NCBI GenBank assembly: GCA_027620595.1
Contig: JAQCDI010000096.1
Span: 1-8,549, forward strand
Direction: 5' to 3'
DNA length: 8,549 nt
Source of the DNA: Bacteroidota bacterium
Lineage (GTDB): Bacteria > Bacteroidota > Rhodothermia > Rhodothermales > UBA10348
Shown here piece after piece: positions 1 through 6,135 of this stretch; within the stretch, counting starts at the first letter, position 1, and every line of letters starts with the position of its first letter. Both the position numbers and the translations under genes were made by a program. Under the pieces are notes generated by a model. It made no database searches and had not been told where the DNA came from. It saw only the letters and a list, made by a program, of their open reading frames with translations.

Positions 1-69
1 GATGGTGGCTCCGGCCATAACGTCGATGGTGGCTCCGGCCATAACGTCGATGGTGGCTCCGGCCATAAC
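1..69. repeat. 24-bp tandem repeat, 2.9 copies, cut by window edge
   Basis: Two perfect 24-base units (1-24 and 25-48) are followed by a third that matches for 21 bases (49-69) before diverging. There are no spacers between copies. The unit length is a multiple of three and is open in two forward frames, giving DGGSGHNV from base 1 or MVAPAITS from base 2. It is also open in one reverse frame, giving an octapeptide that reads VMAGATID. This fits a coding tandem repeat, but the sequence alone does not settle the strand or frame. The array probably continues to the left of the window. Confidence 0.9.
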
Positions 70-136
70 TGAGGAGAAGACCCGTGGACCCGCCGAAACC
101 AAAGGGAGGTTTCAAGCGAGCGAACCGCTGGCATGA
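2..136 (+). CDS. Possible 3' end of an unidentified gene with octapeptide repeats (partial)
   Basis: I do not recognise this protein. The frame from base 2 reads three copies of an MVAPAITS-like octapeptide, then about 21 charged residues (EEKTRGPAETKG and so on), and stops at TGA 134-136. That stop lies 8 bases before the terminator stem, which favours this frame. The frame from base 1 is a serious alternative: it reads three copies of DGGSGHNV and stops at TGA 70-72, exactly where the repeat ends. The array could also lie on the reverse strand, or be non-coding. No domain, signal peptide or membrane segment can be judged from so short a fragment. Confidence 0.27.
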   Translation: MVAPAITSMVAPAITSMVAPAITEEKTRGPAETKGRFQASEPLA

Positions 137-138
137 TC

Positions 139-187
139 AAAACGGAGGCCCCGTTGAGTATGAGTACTTCAGCGGGGCCTCTTTACT
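139..187. terminator. Bidirectional intrinsic terminator between convergent genes
   Basis: A perfect 9-bp stem pairs GAGGCCCCG (145-153) with CGGGGCCTC (173-181). It can be extended inward by about four more pairs, including a wobble. On the + strand it is followed by a T-rich stretch (TTTACTTT, from 182). On the - strand it is followed by TTTT (complement of 139-142). It lies 24 bases past the ispG stop, so it is the likely terminator of ispG and of whatever rightward gene ends at the left edge. Confidence 0.85.
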
Positions 188-205
188 TTAATGTCAGGAC
201 AGGTA

Positions 206-1267
206 CTAGAACTCTTCGATGGCCTTGAGGACCTCGTGGACGATGTCGGCTTCGTCGATGGTCTTGAGGATCTTGCCCTTTTTGAAGAGGTGGGCTCGGC
301 CGCGGCCGAGGGAGACGCCAAGGTCGGCGCCAGCGGCTTCGCCGGGACCGTTGACGGCGCAGCCCATGAGGGCCACGTTCAGGTCCTTCTCGAACTTGCG
401 GGATTTGACGGCAGCTTCGACCTCCTGCACGATGGTAAAGAGGTCGCCAGTGAGTCGGCCACAGGTGGGACAGGCGATGATGTTGACGCCAGGACGACCA
501 AGACGCAGGGACTTGAGGATCTGATGCCCCACCTCGACTTCGTGCGCCGAATCGGCGGCAAGAGAGACGCGAATGGTATCGCCGATGCCTTCGGCCAGCA
601 ATGCGCCGATGCCGATGGAGCTCTTGACGGTGCCGGTCTCTTTCGATCCTGACTCGGTGACACCGAGATGCAGCGGAAAGTCCGTGCGTTCGGCAAGCAA
701 CTTGTACGACTGGATCATGAAGAAGACGTCGGAATGCTTGACGCTGATGACCACGTCTTCAAAACTGGCGGCCGAGCAGATCTCGACGTGCCGCATGGCA
801 CTTTCATAGAGCGCTTCGGGCTGCGGATAGCCATACTTGTCGAGGATGTCCTTCTCGAGCGACCCGGAATTCACCCCAATCCGGATGGGAATGCCTGCGG
901 CCTTGGCGGCGTGCAGCACTTCGAACTCCCATTCGCGCTTACCGATGTTGCCGGGGTTGATGCGGACCTTTGCCACCCCAGCTTCGATGGCCTTGAGCGC
1001 ATACTGGTGGTTGAAATGGATGTCTGCCACCACGGGCACCTTGGCGCCAGCGACTACTTCTGGCAGGGCGTCAGCATCTTCCGGGCGCGGAACGGCAACG
1101 CGTACGATGTCCGCTCCGGCGTCGGCCAGGCGGTTGATTTCAGCAACCGACTTCTCGACATCATGCGTCTTGGAGGTCGTCATCGATTGGACGGAGATCG
1201 GTGCTCCGCCGCCGATGGCTACCTCACCTACGTGGACCTGTCGGGATTGTCTTCTGGGGCGTTCCAT
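206..1267 (-). CDS. ispG: 4-hydroxy-3-methylbut-2-enyl diphosphate synthase IspG (GcpE)
   Basis: IspG catalyses the next-to-last step of the MEP isoprenoid pathway, the reductive ring opening of methylerythritol cyclodiphosphate to HMBPP, using a [4Fe-4S] cluster and electrons from flavodoxin or ferredoxin in the cytoplasm. The 353-residue protein has the N-terminal TIM-barrel signatures VQSMT (26-30), VADIHF (80-85) and RINPGNIG (102-109). The C-terminal iron-sulfur domain carries the three cysteine ligands, C266 and C269 in CPTCGR and C303 in MGCAVNGPGE, plus the conserved glutamate E310. Length matches the short bacterial form (about 350-375 residues) and lacks the large insert of plant and chlamydial enzymes. 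No Shine-Dalgarno motif precedes the ATG, so a start a few codons away cannot be excluded. It lies downstream of two rhomboid genes on the same strand, 195 bases away, and may be transcribed separately. It ends at a strong terminator. Confidence 0.97.
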   Translation of the reverse strand: MERPRRQSRQVHVGEVAIGGGAPISVQSMTTSKTHDVEKSVAEINRLADAGADIVRVAVPRPEDADALPEVVAGAKVPVVADIHFNHQYALKAIEAGVAKVRINPGNIGKREWEFEVLHAAKAAGIPIRIGVNSGSLEKDILDKYGYPQPEALYESAMRHVEICSAASFEDVVISVKHSDVFFMIQSYKLLAERTDFPLHLGVTESGSKETGTVKSSIGIGALLAEGIGDTIRVSLAADSAHEVEVGHQILKSLRLGRPGVNIIACPTCGRLTGDLFTIVQEVEAAVKSRKFEKDLNVALMGCAVNGPGEAAGADLGVSLGRGRAHLFKKGKILKTIDEADIVHEVLKAIEEF

Positions 1268-1359
1268 GCGAATAGGGTTCGGAATGAGGGGTGATCCATC
1301 ATGAGGAGCACCAAAGCTGGGTGAACAACGGGTGTCCAGGCTGGCAAGTTCAGGGGCCG

Positions 1360-1383
1360 GGCGCTGGAAGTCTTTCCAACGCC
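1360..1383 (-). promoter_or_regulatory. Hairpin in the rhomboid-ispG gap
   Basis: The two arms (1360-1369 and 1374-1383) pair over 10 bp around a 4-base loop. On the - strand RNA every position pairs, one as G-U. On the + strand that same position (1364/1379) is a C-A mismatch, so the fold favours leftward transcription. It lies 79 bases past the rhomboid 2 stop and about 92 bases before the ispG ATG. No T-run follows, so it is not a standard intrinsic terminator. It could be a weak or processed 3' end of the rhomboid transcript, or a leader structure of ispG. I see no convincing promoter consensus in the rest of this gap. Confidence 0.45.
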
Positions 1384-1462
1384 TGAGTGGACGGCGGTTT
1401 TCCTGCGTTACCCGAAAATGCGGTGTATTCGATCAAACCTGAAGGCCGCCCGGCGCACATAC

Positions 1463-2425
1463 TCACGCATCACCGCTCGATTCCACGAGTCTGCGCTTCT
1501 CCTGCTCGGTCAACGAATCGTAACCGGTGGCGCTGATCTTGTCGAGGATGCGGTCGATCTCCTCTCGATCGGGGCTCGCTGAGGAACCGGAGGAAGCGGC
1601 GGAAGCGGAGGAAGCGGCGGCAGTGGAATCCAGTCGATACACCCGGGCCGTCGGGGTATCAGATGGCGACGATTTGCGGTTCGCCAACCAGTTTTCCATA
1701 CCTGCCAGAATGGAAGAAGGCCCGGAACCCGAGGTTCGCCCATAACGGGATCGGAAGAACCATTCCGCCCACGGAGCCGGGTGATGTCCTTCCTGCGACA
1801 GCCTGCCCATCAGGAAACCGGTCAGCACGCCGCCCAGGTGGGCAGAAACCGACGTCCCCCCCGCTGACAGGAAGAGGATGTCGAGCGCGATGAAGCCAAT
1901 GACGACGTGGATGAGCCGGACGACGCCGATGAACATCAGTGCCACGCGTTTGTCGGGCTGGTGGACGGCAACCATGGTCATGAGCGCCAGCACCGCGCCC
2001 GAGGCGCCATGCACCGTCCCGCCGAATGGCCCAACGCCGGGAAACAAGGCGTGCAATGCGACGGTCAGCAGCGCACCGCCAGCGGCACCGTACACATAGA
2101 TCCCCAGGATCCGCCCCGGTCCATACAATTCCTCGTAGTCCTTCCCGATCCAGAACATCCAGAGCATGTTGAACCCGATGTGCAGCAAACCACCCAATCC
2201 GCCGCCCAGGTGCAGGAAGGCATAGGTGAGCAGTTGCCAGGGTGCCATCAGGATACCCGGCCACTGCGGGTTCAGGGCAATGTGCGTCAGGACGAAGCTG
2301 CGGGTGCTCTCGGGATAGACCAGCACCAGATTCCACGCAAGGTACATGACCACATTGATGGCCAGCAGCACACGCAGGGCGCGCGGCTGGGCACCATACC
2401 ACATCAGGAACCGATTGGAAGACAT
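1463..2425 (-). CDS. Rhomboid-family intramembrane serine protease with C-terminal cytoplasmic tail
   Basis: This is a polytopic membrane protease that would cleave transmembrane substrates within the bilayer; its substrate is unknown. In the 320 residues, TM1 lies near 17-36. The oxyanion-region H82 and N86 are in LLHIGFNM, the catalytic serine is S142 in GASG (140-143), and the partner histidine is H196 in SAHLGG. After the last TM (about 197-207) comes a hydrophilic tail of over 100 residues with an Ala/Ser low-complexity stretch (about 267-284). It ends in a compact helical module, EIDRILDKISATGYDSLTEQ (289-308). Similar terminal modules occur on rhomboids of Bacteroidota, from my knowledge of the family. 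The gene starts 15 bases after the stop of rhomboid 1, so the two are almost certainly co-transcribed. The tail may bind a cytoplasmic partner or regulate the protease; that is inference. Confidence 0.93.
   Translation of the reverse strand: MSSNRFLMWYGAQPRALRVLLAINVVMYLAWNLVLVYPESTRSFVLTHIALNPQWPGILMAPWQLLTYAFLHLGGGLGGLLHIGFNMLWMFWIGKDYEELYGPGRILGIYVYGAAGGALLTVALHALFPGVGPFGGTVHGASGAVLALMTMVAVHQPDKRVALMFIGVVRLIHVVIGFIALDILFLSAGGTSVSAHLGGVLTGFLMGRLSQEGHHPAPWAEWFFRSRYGRTSGSGPSSILAGMENWLANRKSSPSDTPTARVYRLDSTAAASSASAASSGSSASPDREEIDRILDKISATGYDSLTEQEKRRLVESSGDA
1589..1624. repeat. 18-bp tandem duplication in the rhomboid 2 linker
   Basis: Two 18-base units (1589-1606 and 1607-1624) match at 16 of 18 positions and consist of GGAGGAAGCGGCGG-type sequence. 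On the coding (-) strand they encode part of the Ala/Ser-rich linker between the membrane domain and the C-terminal helical module. The unit is a multiple of three, so gain or loss of copies would keep the frame and simply change linker length. Confidence 0.8.
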
Positions 2426-2440
2426 GAGCTGTGCTGCGGG

Positions 2441-3124
2441 TTACCAGTACATGCGCCTTTCGGGCTTCCAGGGCAGCTTACCTCGCCAGAATTGGATGAG
2501 CAGGAAGCCGAACAGCATTCCTCCCAGGTGGGCAAAGTGTGCCACCGCACTCGAACCGCTGACGCCGGCAAACAGCTCGATCATGCCGTAGCCGATCACG
2601 AACCACTTGGCCTTGATCGGAAACAGGAAATAGAGGTAGATGGGCTGATCGGGAAACATCATCCCGAAGGCCAGCAGGATGCCGAAGACGCCACCAGAAG
2701 CACCGATGGTCGGCACCCACCAGCGCGGATCGCCCCCGCTGGCCATGTAATCCCAGGTGATGATGGGAAGCTGGATCAAAGCGGCGCCGATGACGCAGGC
2801 GAAGTAGAAGACAAGGAAGCGGTGTGAACCCCACGTGTTCTCCACCTGGACGCCAAACATCCAGAGGGCGAACATATTGAACAGCAAGTGGCTTGGGCTG
2901 CCGTGAAGGAATCCGTACGCGAACAGCTGCCAGGGCCAGAATTCGCCCGAACCGATGCGCGGGGCTTCACCGAGCGGCCAAAGACCGAACCACTTGATCA
3001 GTAGCTGATTGGTCTCCGGCACGATCTGCGCCAGGAACACCAGCACATTGAGGATCAGGAGATTCTTGATGACCGGCGGGAAGACAGCGAATCGCGTCGG
3101 CGGCTGGTACGAGCCTTGGTACAT
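2441..3124 (-). CDS. Rhomboid-family intramembrane serine protease, compact form
   Basis: This is a 227-residue membrane protease made of little more than the six-helix rhomboid core. TM1 is near 18-35. The L1/TM2 motif SHLLFNM carries H79 and N83, the oxyanion residues equivalent to H150 and N154 of E. coli GlpG. The catalytic serine is S143 in GASGG (141-145), and the catalytic histidine is H199 in FAHLGG. All active-site residues are present, so it should be active. The start MYQ...PP just before TM1 matches the short N-termini usual for this subfamily, and no longer start is needed. It is the first gene of a leftward operon with rhomboid 2, 15 bases downstream, and is divergent from the PBP cluster. 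No Shine-Dalgarno is visible. Two tandem 8-bp repeats lie 11-26 bases upstream of the ATG and may be a control site. Confidence 0.94.
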   Translation of the reverse strand: MYQGSYQPPTRFAVFPPVIKNLLILNVLVFLAQIVPETNQLLIKWFGLWPLGEAPRIGSGEFWPWQLFAYGFLHGSPSHLLFNMFALWMFGVQVENTWGSHRFLVFYFACVIGAALIQLPIITWDYMASGGDPRWWVPTIGASGGVFGILLAFGMMFPDQPIYLYFLFPIKAKWFVIGYGMIELFAGVSGSSAVAHFAHLGGMLFGFLLIQFWRGKLPWKPERRMYW

Positions 3125-3134
3125 GGGTTATCGG

Positions 3135-3206
3135 GACTGTTCGACTGTTCCGTTTTCAGTATTCCGGGCGAAGACGACTGTGAGCGGCGGACGACTGTGA
3201 AGTCCG
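3135..3206. repeat. Iterated GACTGT direct repeats upstream of rhomboid 1
   Basis: GACTGTTC occurs twice head to tail (3135-3142 and 3143-3150). GACGACTGTGA occurs twice (3173-3183 and 3190-3200). The shared core CGACTGT begins at 3142, 3176 and 3193, steps of 34 and 17 bases. The last copy also sits in a small inverted repeat, CGGAC (3188-3192) with GTCCG (3202-3206). The cluster lies 11 to about 80 bases before the rhomboid 1 start, where a promoter and operator would be expected. An operator role is inference; no regulator is known from the window. Confidence 0.5.
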
Positions 3207-3249
3207 TGTGGCCTGACGAGCGCCTAAACCACGCAACGTCTGATTGGTT

Positions 3250-3302
3250 CGGGCGAACCGCACGGGCGGCCATACCTCGATTACGGGCGAACCGCGCGGG
3301 TG
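3250..3302. repeat. Two direct copies of a CGGGCGAACCGC element
   Basis: The 12-mer CGGGCGAACCGC occurs at 3250-3261 and 3284-3295, 34 bases apart, and the similarity runs on for about seven more bases (a CGGG then GG pattern). Looser matches of the form CGGGCGGC lie at 3263 and 3329. The first copy is preceded by GGTT, so GGTTCG-GG-CGAACC (3246-3259) can also form a small palindrome. The same 12-mer occurs as a perfect inverted pair inside lpxH, which suggests a dispersed element family resembling REP-type repeats. Confidence 0.65.
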
Positions 3303-3480
3303 GACGGACGGGTGGCGGACGGCAAGTACGGGCGGCAGCCACACGGGTATAGCGGGCGCTCTGCGCACGGGTTGCACCGATCCCCGGCATTAGGAATGTG
3401 ACGAATGCATAGATTGGGGGCGGACAACCGCAAAATTCGTGAAACACAGCGTACCCGACACTGGGTCGTACCGCCTGCCC

Positions 3481-3580
3481 CGGGCCGATTCCGGCCGGGC
3501 GATTCCGCCTTGGTCGGAAGTGATCCGGTGGACAGACCCCGCCAGGACCTGGGGCTGCGCCCCGGCCCGGAATCGGCCCG
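3481..3580. repeat. Nested inverted repeats; possible structured RNA
   Basis: A perfect 14-bp inverted repeat pairs CGGGCCGATTCCGG (3481-3494) with CCGGAATCGGCCCG (3567-3580). With one bulged base at 3566, five more pairs (3495-3499 with 3561-3565) extend the stem. Alternative local hairpins share an ATTC loop: GGCCG-ATTC-CGGCC (3483-3496) and GGCG-ATTC-CGCC (3498-3509). A third, GGGGC-TGC-GCCCC, spans 3551-3563. The transcribed strand is unknown. The fold matches no RNA family I know. It may be a small RNA, a leader structure for the PBP cluster, or a repeat element. Confidence 0.55.
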
Positions 3581-3891
3581 TTGCCCCTGTCACGAACCTG
3601 CACCTTGCCGTGTCCCTCCGAACGGCATACCCACCGGACCGGCCCTTGTCGGACACCGATCAGCGCATGCCGCCCTGGGACAACCGACGCGACGCGGCAG
3701 CAGGGCCCATCCCGGTACCAGAGCGAAAGCGGGAACCCATCCTCTTGGACAGGTCTTCCGGCGACGGTCACAGAGGAGCGACCCCACAGGTGCCAGCCGT
3801 CGAGCGGGATGCCCTGCCGGCGTTCCTTCCGCTGAATGTCCATCTCGGCGTACCCTTGAGCCAGCAGACAGCACACCCTCGAATGGGGACC

Positions 3892-6135
3892 ATGGCTGGA
3901 CCAGTCAAGGAGAAAGTGCATTCGGGAGGCACATCCTGGCGAAAGATGGCAAAGGTCATCGCGATGCTGGGCGTGCTTGTCGGTACCGTTGGGGCGATCT
4001 GGCTGGGACTTCGCATCGCTGAGCGCAACCGCCTGCTCCCCTCCCTGCCCTCGCGTCCGGCGGCCACGCTGCCCGAAGCGAGTGTGATCCTGGCCGCGGA
4101 CGGCTCCGAACTGGGCACCCTTTTCGACGAACGGAGGATCTGGAAACCCCTGACCGAAATGTCGCCGGTGGTGGTCGACGCACTGCTCGCAGCGGAAGAT
4201 CACCGGTTCGCCTCCCATGATGGTGTGGACTGGATCCGCATGGCGGGAGCGTTCTGGAGCACGCTCACCGGTAATCCCGAAGGCGCGTCCACCATCCCCA
4301 TGCAGTTGGCGCGCAACTACTTTCCGGAACTGAAGCAGCACAGCCTGCTGGATCGCAAGATTGAGGAGATCCTCCTGGCCCGACGCATCTCCGGCAGCAT
4401 GTCCAAGGAGGAAACGCTGGAATGGTACGTGAACACAGTGGCCTTCGGGCACAACAGTTTCGGCATCGAGGCGGCCGCACAGCGGTTCTTCTCCACCTCC
4501 AGCGCAGAACTGACCCTTTCCCAGGCCGCCCTGCTGGTGGGCTTGCTGAAGGGTCCCTCCCGCTACGATCCGCTCCGTAATCCGGATGCTGCCCGTTCGC
4601 GTCGCAATACGGTCCTGCAGCGCATGGCCGAGCTGGATATGATCACGCCATCCAGGGCCGAGGAGGCCGCTCGGATGGCACTGAATCTCCATCCCAGGGT
4701 GTACCACCCCGCCGACTCCTTCGCGCCGTATTTCCTGGATTACGTCCGCCGGGAAGCCGAACAGTGGGCCAACCGGGCGGGGTACGACCTGCGCAATGAT
4801 GGCCTGGTGATCCACACGTCCATCCGGCCGGAAATGCAGCGCTTGGCCGAAGAAGCGGTGGCTCGCCAGAGCGCCATCCTGCAACAGGTGCTCCTGGGGG
4901 ATTTCGGCGCCCCTGGTTCGGTGCGCAACGAGCGCTTCTGGCGCGAAAAGCGGGATCTGGAAGAGGACCTGATCCGGCGCACCGAGCCCTATCGCACGCT
5001 TCGCAATGCGGGGCGAACCGATTACGAAGCCCTGCTGGCGGTGCGCAGCGACCACGCGTTCGTCCGTGGGGTCCGGGAAGCCGCCACGCGGCTGCAGGGT
5101 GCCCTGGTGGTAATGGACCCGGGAAGCGGGCAGATCCTGGCCTGGGTGGGCGGCCACGATTACCGGAATGACCAATTCGACAAGGTGGCCTCCGCCCGTC
5201 GGCAGCCCGGTTCGATCTTCAAGCCGATCCTCTATGCACGGGCCATCGAGGACGGATATTCCCCGTATTACCTGGTGCAGGACGAAATCCGCACCTTCAC
5301 GACCTCGGCCAAGGGAGAGCGGTGGACGCCCACCAACGCCGGGGGCGGCGCCAGCGGACGGCTCCTGACCCTGGAACAGGGCCTGGCCTGGTCCAAGAAC
5401 ACCGTTTCAGCTCATCTGATCTCGAAGATCGGCCCGCAGGATGTGATCGACCTGGCGCGGGACATGGGTATCTCCTCCCCGCTCATGCCCGTCCCGTCAC
5501 TGGCGTTGGGCACCTCGGAGACCTCCCTGCTGGAAATGACGACCGCCTATGCCACGTTGGCGGATATGGGGGTTCGTCGCAATGTGACCGGTATCACCTC
5601 CATATCGGACCGCGAAGGCAACCTCGTGGCCACTTTCCCCTCCAAGCCCGACCGGGTCCTCAGCGAACAGACCGCCTATACGATGATCCGCATGCTGGAG
5701 AAAGCGGTCAATGAAGGCACGGGCGGCATGGTCCGCTCCCGTTTCGGCATCAAGGGAGACCTGGCAGGCAAGACGGGAACGACCCAGAACAATGCCGATG
5801 GCTGGTTCATTGCCATGCATCCCGAGGCGGTGGTCGGCGCCTGGGTCGGATTCAACGACCAACGCATTTCCTTCCAGTCCGATTACTGGGGCCAGGGGGG
5901 ACACAACGCCCTTCTGCTGGTCGGGGACTTCCTGAAGCAAGCCCAGCAGGGCCCGGGGGCCATCTTGCCACCCGCCCGGTTCGAGCGCCCCAAAGGCTAT
6001 CGGGAGCCGGTTCGCCCCGTATATTCCTCGCCCTCGGCAGACGTCGAAACGGCCGGCGATGAGACTGGACCGCCCGCCATCGAATCCCCTCTGCGCCTTC
6101 CCGTCCGACAACCCTTCCTTCCCAAGTATCCGTGA
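3892..6135 (+). CDS. Class A penicillin-binding protein (PBP1A-type glycosyltransferase/transpeptidase)
   Basis: This bifunctional peptidoglycan synthase polymerises lipid II and crosslinks the stem peptides in the periplasm, anchored by one N-terminal TM helix (about 20-40). In the 747-residue form, the GT51 domain has catalytic E102 in EDHRF, then GASTIPMQLARN (131-142), RKIEE (155-159) and EWYVNTVAFG (177-186). The transpeptidase domain has SIFK (S441, K444), SKN (501-503) and KTGT (627-630), all intact. The GT motif 2 is unusual: the family norm is QGGSTxxQQ, whereas this protein reads EGASTIPMQ. I chose ATG 3892, just before a basic segment and the TM helix. ATG 3883 is also possible. 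The frame is open back to GTG 3439, but that would add some 150 Pro/Arg-rich residues with no resemblance to the family. The gene overlaps lpxH by 4 bases, so the two are translationally coupled. Confidence 0.95.
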   Translation: MAGPVKEKVHSGGTSWRKMAKVIAMLGVLVGTVGAIWLGLRIAERNRLLPSLPSRPAATLPEASVILAADGSELGTLFDERRIWKPLTEMSPVVVDALLAAEDHRFASHDGVDWIRMAGAFWSTLTGNPEGASTIPMQLARNYFPELKQHSLLDRKIEEILLARRISGSMSKEETLEWYVNTVAFGHNSFGIEAAAQRFFSTSSAELTLSQAALLVGLLKGPSRYDPLRNPDAARSRRNTVLQRMAELDMITPSRAEEAARMALNLHPRVYHPADSFAPYFLDYVRREAEQWANRAGYDLRNDGLVIHTSIRPEMQRLAEEAVARQSAILQQVLLGDFGAPGSVRNERFWREKRDLEEDLIRRTEPYRTLRNAGRTDYEALLAVRSDHAFVRGVREAATRLQGALVVMDPGSGQILAWVGGHDYRNDQFDKVASARRQPGSIFKPILYARAIEDGYSPYYLVQDEIRTFTTSAKGERWTPTNAGGGASGRLLTLEQGLAWSKNTVSAHLISKIGPQDVIDLARDMGISSPLMPVPSLALGTSETSLLEMTTAYATLADMGVRRNVTGITSISDREGNLVATFPSKPDRVLSEQTAYTMIRMLEKAVNEGTGGMVRSRFGIKGDLAGKTGTTQNNADGWFIAMHPEAVVGAWVGFNDQRISFQSDYWGQGGHNALLLVGDFLKQAQQGPGAILPPARFERPKGYREPVRPVYSSPSADVETAGDETGPPAIESPLRLPVRQPFLPKYP

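Larger units (their letters stand above)
3125..3891. other. Long divergent intergenic gap, no recognised gene
   Basis: These 767 bases separate the leftward rhomboid operon from the rightward PBP cluster and must hold promoters for both. I recognise no tRNA, RNase P, tmRNA, SRP RNA or riboswitch core in it, and the peptides of its open frames are Pro/Arg-rich and unlike any family I know. From left to right it holds GACTGT repeats (3135-3206), a GC-rich stretch with two copies of CGGGCGAACCGC (3250-3295), and a set of hairpins and inverted repeats (3481-3580). The stretch 3600-3880 has few stop codons on either strand but no clear gene. It could contain an undescribed structured RNA, a decayed gene, or simply long leaders. 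Confidence 0.7.

Noticed and set aside
1..69. CRISPR array
   Set aside because: The copies abut directly, with no spacers.
191..1304. Forward open frames opposite ispG
   Set aside because: IspG on the other strand has every expected motif; these are its antisense shadows.
1907..2827. A 306-codon forward open frame over both rhomboids
   Set aside because: It crosses the rhomboid gene boundary antisense to intact proteases and has no recognisable motif.
3400..3890. RNase P RNA, tmRNA or SRP RNA in the divergent gap
   Set aside because: I looked on both strands for their conserved cores, such as GAGGAAAGTCC or the SRP GGAAGGAAGCAG loop, and did not find them.
3439..3891. GTG 3439 as the real start of the first PBP
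   Set aside because: It would put about 150 Pro/Arg-rich residues before the TM helix, unlike the family. It is kept only as a finding to test.
3055..5175. A 706-codon reverse open frame across the gap and the first PBP
   Set aside because: It is codon-for-codon antisense to the PBP and stays open because GC-rich genes avoid TTA, CTA and TCA. The peptide resembles no family.
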